A DNA stretch of 64,000 nucleotides from Blumeriella jaapii (taxonomy: Eukaryota > Ascomycota > Leotiomycetes > Helotiales > Drepanopezizaceae): positions 1-64,000 of the forward strand of contig VWND01000025.1 of assembly GCA_009599575.1 (NCBI GenBank), read 5' to 3'. Shown in pieces: positions 56,877 through 64,000 of this stretch; position 1 is the stretch's first letter; every line of letters starts with the position of its first letter. The notes below the pieces were generated by a model. The model was not told the DNA's origin. It worked only from the letters and a program-made list of their open reading frames with translations, and ran no database searches. The translations under genes were made by a program, and so were the position numbers.

Positions 56877-57290
56877 TCACGCCGTTGTTCCAGTCACTAC
56901 CTCGCCATTCGTCTCCTTCCCCGGCGCAACAGCCACCTTTCCCCCAGCGTTCTGTTTCTCCCATTGCTCGGGCGTGTAGCACTTCGGCGTCCACGCATGA
57001 ATGGCCGCGACCTCTGCCTTCAGCGCCGTGTTCACGAGCCGGTGTCTGGCCAGCGTTGTCTTTTTCTCGAATTGCGGGGATACGATGATGGCAGAGTACG
57101 CTTGTCCGCAGCCACCTAGAGATCATGATTAGTAGGTACTGTAGGTACTGTACCATGATGATATGCTTCCGCATGGAGGGGTAGCGGGGTACATACCAGA
57201 CATGTCCTCGATCTCCACATGTGTGGCTTCCAGCAACGCAGTAAGCTTCTTTTGCAGCCCAGCTTCCGTAACAACTGCTTCATCTGCCAT
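56877..57290 (-). CDS. BolA-family protein (Bol2/Fra2 or Uvi31 type)
   Basis: BolA proteins pair with monothiol glutaredoxins and work in iron-sulfur handling and iron sensing (family knowledge). Two exons, 57290-57197 and 57115-56877, give 110 residues. [65 protein letters not shown] shows the fold with the characteristic RHR(L)VN loop and the H-A-(W)-TPKCYTP block. The Cys in GCGQ and the His in RHRL are possible cluster ligands with a glutaredoxin partner. The short C-terminus is unconserved. No mitochondrial presequence is visible with this start. An upstream in-frame region (to 57476) is open but unlikely to be used. Cytosolic Fra2-type is favoured. Confidence 0.92.
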
Positions 57291-57908
57291 TGCGTTTCTT
57301 TCTTGGCGACAGCTGTCGTTGTTGGGGGCTGCGACGGGTGTTGAGATCGAGCTATCGATTATGTGAAATAGCCGGCCGTGTACGTGGTACAGTACAAGTG
57401 CTTCGTCGCGGGGCTGCCACTTGAGCTTGGCGTGGGGAGGATTACAGTGCTTTTGTCTGGCTAGACTTAAAAGCATTTGACCTACGATGCAGTGATCGAG
57501 GAAATTCGATGATATGCTTTATATTTTCTGGAACTAGATCATAAGTCAGAGGAAAGGAATGTTTCTTTTTTCTAAACTTCTACTAGTTCATTGACGAACA
57601 AGGTTGGTGTTCCGTATCTTTCTCAACAGCTGTTATAGGCTTAATAAGAAGAGCTTCAAGGAGTGTGAAGGCAAATCTGTATCTGCTAGCTTAGACGGGA
57701 CGATTCATATGAAAAGAAAAATCTTTTTGAGTCTTTAGAAACTGCGATTGCGATCTATCGGTCTAGAATAAAGCAAAAAGAAAACCAAACAGTCCGGGAC
57801 ACCCAACAAAGCTAAGAGAAAACCAAACAGTCCAGGACACCCTGACAAAGCAACTCGAGTCTCTTCCCACCAAACCATCTATCTATATGACGGAGCTCCT
57901 TCCAGCAC
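57291..57908. other. Intergenic, no gene seen
   Basis: Promoter side of the BolA gene and 3' side of the SGNH gene. A duplicated phrase AGAAAACCAAACAGTCC(A/G)GGAC occurs at about 57779 and 57818. Confidence 0.45.
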
Positions 57909-59068
57909 TTAAGGTTGAGTAGTTATTCCACTTTGGAACTTGGAGTTCATGATGGCTGCTAGTTGCGTGTGAGCTCCAACTTTAGGGAGAAGCGCCGATT
58001 TAGCTTGCACGGGATCCTCGAGGTCAACGGCGATTGCCAGTTCCGCGAATTTATCAGACCTGCCCGGGACTTGCAAGATCGTGGTCATATCGTTGATCCA
58101 CACGCTTTCGTTGTAAGCTCCCTTGGGATCAAGACTCCCCGGTTCGCAGAATCTGTGGCCATCGAACAGCGCATTCCAGTCGACAAACTCAACGTTGTCG
58201 CCAGCCTTTTCCGCATATTCCTTGATCAGGGCGTTCATATCACGGATCGCTCCGTTGACTTGTCGGCGGTTGTGGGCAGTCATCTTCGAAGCGCCGAATC
58301 CTTCAATGAAAAAGAAAGACATAGACTCGCAAGCATCTGCCTCCAGTGGCTCCGCGAAAAGCTCGGCGTAACCCGTAAAAAAGATTCGGCCCCCTTCATT
58401 CAGTGCTGTCGATCTGATCAGCTCGATTGTCGTGCTGAGTTCAGCTAAGATTTTTTGGTCCTGGAGCCGAGCGGAACTCCTTCTGGCGGCCTCAGCGCAC
58501 GCCTTTGGGGCTTCGTCGATGCCTTCTTGGCCCAACAATGGGTAGTATATACAGGATGGCTATAATATGCAATTAGCTTGGCTTGTTAAATGAGTCAGGA
58601 TTCATCAGTAATACGTACTCCGAGCTTATCGACGTAAAAGTCCTTAGCCCCAATGGAAAGCGTGATTAGGTCAAATTTCTCGCCTCCAAGCTTCTTAATT
58701 TGTTCCTTGATATCTGCAATCTGGTCGCCCGCGCATGTAACATCTTTAAACACGTTGGGATTGAGGAGATTTGAAAGCTGCGTAGAATAGGATCCACTCT
58801 GGCGCAAGCATACCTCTGTGGTCGTGCTGGTTAACAAATGTAAAAGGAAATGGACGTGGGGTGGAGTGAGCTGCATACCATCGCTGTCCTTGGGCAATCC
58901 ACTTCCCAAACCAGCTGCATAATCATCCCCGAGTGCGGCATAACTCTTGGGGAGAGAGTAGAAGGCATCTCGGCTAAATAGCTCAGTTCCTTGTGAGCCA
59001 ACGAAGGGTGTACCTAAAGTGAACTGTGAGAGACTAAGCAGAGCAGACAATCGGAGGAAGTTGGCCAT
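57909..59068 (-). CDS. Secreted SGNH/GDSL-hydrolase-like protein, catalytic Ser missing
   Basis: Three exons: 59068-58879, 58815-58619 and 58559-57909, giving 345 residues. MANFLRLSALLSLSQFTLGT is a signal peptide. Block I reads SYAALGDDYAAGLGSG: the normal G-D-S is G-D-D, with Asp49 in place of the nucleophile. Block III reads LITLSIGAKDF, with Lys121 where Asn is expected (GxND). The last block DGHRFCEPGS keeps the Asp/His pair. Cys residues (C66, C91, SCIYYP, KAC, ADAC, RFC) fit a secreted fold. The domain order and the YFTGYAELF- and VNGAIRDMNALIKE-like regions place it with fungal secreted esterases/lipases. With nucleophile and oxyanion Asn both changed it is probably not an active esterase (inference). 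Five 13-bp repeats end just before the ATG. Confidence 0.8.
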
Positions 59069-59070
59069 CT

Positions 59071-59135
59071 TATAGACTGGGAGTATAGACTGGGAGTATA
59101 GACTGGGAGTATAGACTGGGAGTATAGACTGGGAG
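59071..59135. repeat. Five perfect 13-bp tandem repeats before the SGNH gene
   Basis: TATAGACTGGGAG repeated five times, ending 2 bp upstream of the start codon of the minus-strand gene; it lies in the leader or core promoter. Confidence 0.95.
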
Positions 59136-60649
59136 AAACGAATGTGAGAATTCTGGGCAGGCTGGCGCGATTGAATTGGACTGCTTTCGATAGCGACTGG
59201 ATTGTTTGCAAAGTAAAGACTGAATAGCGCTCGCCGATGGAAAGAGAAGAAGAAGAAGATGATGATGATGATGCTGATGATGCTGATGATGATGATGATG
59301 AGGATGATGAGGATGATGGAGACCAGAAGAGCAGAAAATGGCAAATACTTATACTATAACACACTCCAGAGCGACAGCCGAAACCTGAACCTACATACCT
59401 ACAGTGATGCTATTCATGGATGCATCCATGTCAGACCCATCACCGACAGCAATCTGACTTTCATTCAATCGTCGCTGGAATAATCTCGCGGGGGCCGATT
59501 CGTATGGTTCGGTCAATTTAAATTTAAATAGAAAGATTGAATAATAGGGAGACTAGATTGGGCAGATCCTTAAAATACTTGCACCTTACAATTATAGGTG
59601 TATAAGATAACCTTAACCTTAATTCTACTCCTGGATATATTCCATCGGCCCTCCCGCAGGATCAACTTCCATCCGGTCTGGTCAAATAGCTATTTCTACT
59701 TTGATAAGGAACTTAATGAGTTGATTGCGAGGATACGAGCTCCGGATTGCGAATATCGAAAGCGTGAAGGTCGGGTACTGCACAGTGCTGTAACAACATG
59801 CACCCACGCCACAAACCCTTGGTGGTACCCCTTATCGGGCCCTGTACGGGTCATCCCCGAATAGGTGCACCTTCGTCACCGTTCCTACTTCTTGAGGAAC
59901 CATTCCTCGATTCTTTCGTACATAGCTTTTCCAGTATGATCCTACCGGCACGCTCCTTACCCTCGCTCCTATATCTTTGTCAACTAAACTAGATTGCAGT
60001 TGCATACCCCTTATTCTAGCTTTTGTGACGATCTAACCAGGCGAAGGTTAAAATCAATCAAGTAGATTGCTAAGGGTCATATGACACGAAAGAAGCTACT
60101 GTAGGATTTCGGACTGTAACAATAGAATTTTACTTAAAATAAACAGTTACAAGAAGTAAAGATTGTTTAAAGAAAAAGACTTCATTTCAAAACCAGGCAC
60201 AGAAATCACACTGAGACGACTTTATATCGGTGGATGAAAGCTCAGAAGCAAACTAGAAAAAAAAATCAACATGAAATAAATGGAAGCAGCTATAAGCCGC
60301 AAAAAAAGGTCATTGTTGTAGCATCTAAAACAGAATGGTCGGCTTTTATACCGTAAAAGATAGTCAGATGCAAGGCTCCACGGGCAAAAATCTAATGAAA
60401 AACACTGAGTCCCAAAACTCAAAGGATTACCGTTTTGTATTCTGTCCTAAATAAGGGTTAGCCGTTTTTGGCTATTCAATAAGAAACGTAAATTATCATA
60501 CACAGTTTTGATTGTAAGCGAATATTATCATGTACGACTTTTTTTTTACAGCGTAGCTTTTTCAGCCAGTACACATTCTTTTTGCTGCAGGCTTCGTACA
60601 TGGATAGGGTCGCAAATTTTTTTTTTTGACTAGTTTCATCGTTTTCACT
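59136..60649. other. Intergenic, no gene seen
   Basis: A GATGAT-type microsatellite at about 59256-59317 lies upstream of the SGNH gene. The rest is mixed, becoming AT-rich past 60100. No supported gene. Confidence 0.5.
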
Positions 60650-60653
60650 GAAA

Positions 60654-60687
<34 letters not shown>

Positions 60688-60960
60688 TGTAGTAGTAGTA
60701 GTAGTATTGATTAACGTCTAGCGGAGTGCAGCCGATAGGCTGCCTTCCTAGAACCGCCCAGGGCGTACGGAGACGTGCTAAGCTAAGGATTTAAATACAA
60801 AGTACAGTACGACCCCGAAAGCAATTCGTGTTGGTACAGCTACTGCTGCTGTCGGCTACGCTCTTCGCCGCCCTTTGCGATAGTCCGTCAGTGAAAAGTA
60901 TGAGCGTAAAGCTCTGAGAGTGAAGCTAAAGGAGTATGCATACCGCACCGATCACAACTG
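60650..60960 (-). mobile_element. LINE-type 3' end with (TAC)n tail
   Basis: On the minus strand the sequence runs from the ORF end into the conserved block (TTTACGCTCATACTTTTCAC, ATCGCAAAGGGCGGCGAAGA, AGCTTAGCACGTCTCCGTAC, GCTAGACGTTAATCAATACT) and ends in a (TAC)n run of about 18-20 units (60655-60712). It is the same 3' end as at 7080-7370 and is related to those at 266-650 and 61305-61428. Confidence 0.75.
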
Positions 60961-61298
60961 TGATCTGTCGGACGCGTAGAAACGCACAGTGGTATGGCTA
61001 ATCGGCCGAAATTCACTAAATTGGTCCGACGTGGAAAGTATAAGAAACTCCGTACCGTGATTGTCTGTAAATTAGAATCCATAACCAATGAGCGTCTTAA
61101 TAGCTTATTCGTCTTAATTCTGTCGGAAACCGTGTGCCTTACTTTTAGGTAGGCTTGATGCATTGGTCTATTATGACCCTCCGAACATTCAGCTTCAACA
61201 GCTTTGATCATTTGTGATACATCGAAGGTAACTTCATGAACTCCATGGAGAACCATCCCGCCTGTAGGGAAAGCGCTCAGATAGCGTACATTTGTCAC
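60888..61298 (-). pseudogene. C-terminal remnant of the LINE-type element's protein (inferred)
   Basis: An open frame of 136 residues leading straight into the conserved 3' tail. It ends STRPTDHSCDRCGMHTPLAS followed by LSELYAHTFH, with a C-x2-C-x3-H pattern. The decayed copy at 7080-7150 still reads DRCRLH with the next residues related, so the reading frame is shared by two copies. That is why I take it as element-coded. The 5' side is cut off at about 61298, abutting another LINE-type tail in the opposite direction. No reverse transcriptase motif lies in the preserved part. Confidence 0.5.
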
Positions 61299-61304
61299 CC
61301 ATTT

Positions 61305-61428
61305 CTCTTTTATAAATGCTTTCTCGAGGATCTAATGTATGTAAAACTCCCAGCTTATCACGTCTCCAATGCCCAACGCTTCACTTTCCCCCTCCAGACG
61401 TTGAACAATTTTATAATCATCATCATCT
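61305..61428 (+). repeat. LINE-type 3' tail with (ATC)n end
   Basis: The stretch TTTATAAATGCTTTCTCGAG, then CCCAGCTTATCACGTCTCCA, then CCAGACGTTGAACAATTTTA and ATCATCATC matches the tails at 266-650 and is a shorter, diverged member. Confidence 0.6.
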
Positions 61429-62032
61429 GTCGGAAACCGAAGAATCAGATAAATGCTAGGTTTTCTTGCCGTAAGCTGCTACTTCCATCACTTGCAATTT
61501 CTTTTCGGCTTTGCAAGAAGCAGTGAAAAGCTTGACATTGAACTTTTTCAGATAGTCGATTAGTAGTTCTGTGACAGTTTGGTATTTTCTGTTCGCGTAT
61601 CTATGGCATCTGAAATTCGTTTTGAGGCCCTAAGGCAGCAGAACTCTATAGCCTATGTACAGACAGGACTAGATAAAATATGGGGACTCGGACGAAGAAG
61701 GACCTAGCTGTCACTCTCAGTCCTGAGGCTTCACTGCGTGCTATTTCCGCAAAAATTATCAGCAAGTGGATCCTTGTTGAGAACTAGTACAGCATTTTAG
61801 CCCATTTCAGTCAAAACATGTCCTCCATAGTATGAGAAGGATTAACGCAAGGAGAAATTTCATAGTTCCATCACTATTGCTGTGTCAAGACTCTCGACGT
61901 AAAGAATTGCCTCGTGTCTACGGCGTGCTAACCCAAAGCAGCTAAATAGGCGACTTGCCGGGGCCTTCACATTAACCTCCCCTCTCCTCCCTTCGAGTGA
62001 GCCGACACCTCGAAAAGTTCGCTGTGTATGTG
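61429..62032. other. Intergenic, NIF3 promoter side
   Basis: No gene recognised. Confidence 0.45.
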
Positions 62033-63278
62033 ATGAGTGCGCCTAAGTTGTTCAGAACGATAATGGCAAAAGCTAGTCACTATGCCGCTACGTCATCGCC
62101 TTTTACAAAGGCTGTCGTGGGAGCTATGAGAAAGCTGTGGGTTTGAATTTTCCACTTGATCTTCGTCTACATCAATAACAAAATACAGGTATCCTGAGAA
62201 GCTGGCCGACAGCAGCTTTGATAACACTGGTTGTGAGTTGCAAGTCTTGTCTGAAATCATGATATACAGCTGGCTAATATGGTACAGTACTTCTCGAAGC
62301 CCCGCATCGCCCTGATTCTCAGCTGAAGAAATCTGCGCTGTTGACCATTGATCTCACGAAAGCTGTTGCGGACGAAGCTATTGCAAGGAAGGATTCCGTG
62401 ATCATCAGTTATCGTAAGACATTGTCTTCTTCAGATTTTGGATGTCATACTAACAGTCCCAGATCCAATCATCTTTCGCGGCTTGAAATCTCTCACATTG
62501 GACAACACGCAGCAGACCTCGCTCCTTCGTTTAGCCCAAGAAGGGATCAGCGTCTACAGTCCACATACGGCTGTCGATGCTGCCCCAGGAGGACTGAACG
62601 ACTGGCTGGCTGATATTGTCACTAATACCGACCGGCATGTACCTGTATTTCCACAGACCCCCCCTCATCAAAGTCCCTCGACTTCACCATCACCACCCTG
62701 GAAAGAGATACCTCCTTTTCAAAAGCAAGTCTAACAATGCTCATCTCAGATTTGTCAATGATCGAGCCCCGTCACCTCACACCCGCCAAATCATCAATCC
62801 CGTAAAAGACCTGCACGTTCTCGCACCACACTTCTCGTCCGCCGGCTACGGACGCATCGTGACTTTCGACAAAACACAGAACTTAATCACTCTTATCGAG
62901 CACATCCGTGCCGGTCTAGGCAACCTCCCGGGACTCTCAATCGCCATCCCTCAGCACATCACCGGGCCTAAGAGAGGCGAGATTGGGATCCAGACCGTGG
63001 GAATCTGCGCCGGATCGGGAGGATCGATGTTGAATGGCTTGGATGTCGATCTACTGTTCACTGGGGAGTTAAGTCACCATGAGGCATTGGCGGCGGTGGA
63101 GAACGGACGGTGTGTGATCACGGTGAACCATAGCAATAGCGAGAGAGGATATTTGAAGGTCATGAAGAGGTTGTTGGAAGAGGAGTTGCAAGCGGACAAG
63201 GAGATTGAGATTGGGATTAGCAAGTGTGACCGGGATCCTTTTGAGATCATCACGAATGAAGGCGAGCAGTTGGGGTGA
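62033..63278 (+). CDS. NIF3-like protein (DUF34/GTP cyclohydrolase I type 2 family)
   Basis: Conserved metal-binding protein of unknown exact function. Exons: 62033-62136, 62189-62232, 62288-62413, 62463-62634 and 62750-63278, giving 324 residues in the best model. Motifs: KLYPEKLADSSFDNTGLLLE, ALLTIDLTKAVADEAIARKDSVIISYHPIIFRGLKSLT (metal-binding His in SYHP), GISVYSPHTAVDAAPGGLNDWLADIV, GYGRIVTFD, VGICAGSGGSML, LLFTGELSHHEALAA and VNHSNSERGYL. The splice in the variable linker is the weak point. The CTAAC branch (62731-62735) and TCTCAG acceptor (62744-62749) need a phase-2 donor, and only the GC donor at 62635 (CG|GCATGT) fits. A GT donor at 62639 would need the poorer acceptors at 62705 or 62729. 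Both ends of the protein are secure. Confidence 0.85.
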
Positions 63279-63730
63279 CTGCTGTAAGCTACTGTTTGTA
63301 CAGTACAGTACTGTACTCAGACCTCGTATCAGGATGTCTGAACTGTAAACATGGACTCTGGAAACAGTTGATGATGTGCTGAAGAGAGGACATGTGCCAG
63401 CTTGAATCCATAAAAAAGTCAAGCAAAGCCCGGGACTGTAAATTCGAAATCACGAAATTCGCAGATGATGATATTGCAAATTACAAGGCTTGTTCGACGG
63501 TTGCAAACTACCCTACAGTAGGAGTTTGTATCCAGCGTGTCACGAGACAAGACAGACTTGGGAACCAACGCGTCCAGGGCCAAGCAAAAGTTTACACACA
63601 ATACAAGGAATGATCGACCACCACGCACTAATCGAAAGGCCCAGCCTACCATAAGCCCAATTCTAACCTAATATTGGCAAAGGTATGATACCCCTTTGAT
63701 TTACATGGCTAAAAAGATCAGTGATACAAT
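63279..63730. other. Intergenic with a GTACAGTAC run
   Basis: TGTACAGTACAGTACTGTAC lies at about 63298-63317, just after the NIF3 stop. No gene seen. Confidence 0.5.
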
Positions 63731-63916
63731 GAAGAGGCATGCAGGCTGAGTATTCAATAGTGTCGGCGTTTTATGACGAGGGCATAATGCAGCTACTTAA
63801 TGCCTGGATGAGGAGGAAGAGTTGAAGAGGCATGCAGGCTGAGTATTCAATCGTGTCTGCGTTTTATGACGAGGGCATAATGCAGCTACTTAATGCCTGG
63901 ATGAGGAGGAAGAGTT
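63731..63916 (+). repeat. 93-bp tandem duplication
   Basis: Two adjacent copies, starting at GAAGAGGCATGCAGGCTGAG at 63731 and 63824, differ at two positions. In one frame each holds a short open frame starting MQAEYSIVSAFYDEGIMQLL. Confidence 0.95.
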
Positions 63917-64000
63917 GCGGGAGAATCTGAGCCAAGTCATGTCAGCACTCGAACCTGAAAACCGCAAAACGTGAACAGTGGCCAAGGACACTGTCACAAG
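63917..64000. other. Window end, nothing recognised
   Basis: 84 bp after the tandem duplication, with no feature that I can support. Confidence 0.4.

Noticed and set aside
1..64000. CRISPR arrays, rRNA and tRNA genes
   Set aside because: No regularly spaced direct repeats with unique spacers, no rRNA sequence and no cloverleaf with intact A and B boxes was found by eye; a tRNA covariance search could still reveal one.

Overview
The window is nuclear DNA of a filamentous ascomycete (Pezizomycotina). The genes carry short spliceosomal introns, mostly 45-115 nt, with GTRNGT-type donors, CTRAC-type branch sites and YAG acceptors. Genes lie on both strands without operons, many as head-to-head pairs. 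The set includes fungal-type proteins: a YAT/DIP5-like permease, an AAL-type fucose lectin, Lro1 (PDAT), Apl2 and Erv1. Gene models here were built by joining exons in frame at visible splice sites; they are not backed by RNA data or database searches.

Layout. 1-6.3 kb: GC-rich, with simple repeats, two tandem LINE-like 3' tails, the RPL28 ribosomal protein gene and a CCCH zinc-finger gene whose second intron is a hexanucleotide repeat. 6.3-12.1 kb: repeat-rich, with TACTGTAC/GTACAGTA runs, a LINE-type tail, poly-C tracts and a decayed 1368-bp Tc1/mariner element. 12.2-19.2 kb: a fused HyuA-HyuB hydantoinase/oxoprolinase and a fucose-specific lectin, both on the minus strand. 22.4-27 kb: a DIP5-like permease, then the divergent ERV1/HEM4 pair. 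27-35 kb: AT-rich and gene-poor, with an internally deleted second copy of the Tc1 element (594 bp), a small secreted cysteine-rich protein, two other inverted-repeat elements and a degenerate A-rich repeat. 35.2 kb: a U2 snRNA gene. 36-58 kb: the dense housekeeping part, with OXR1-like TLDc, DPH7, a DUF1917/BLES03 protein, NAA30, PDAT, a HIRIP3-like nuclear protein, an SMP-C2 lipid-transfer protein, AP-1 beta, a 59-residue tail-anchored protein and a BolA protein. 58-64 kb: a secreted SGNH-hydrolase relative that has lost its catalytic Ser, two further LINE-type tails, NIF3 and a 93-bp tandem duplication.

The genes do not form one pathway. Adjacent head-to-head pairs (ERV1/HEM4, DPH7/BLES03, NAA30/PDAT, AP-1 beta/59-aa protein) probably share promoter regions of 177-412 bp. 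I did not find a clearly new multi-gene system. The best leads are the SGNH protein without its active-site Ser, the single-base frameshifts in RPL28 and HEM4, the repeat intron that stays open almost to its acceptor, the window-wide GTACAGTAC-type word, GC-AG introns in two genes, and the repeat families seen at several stages of decay.
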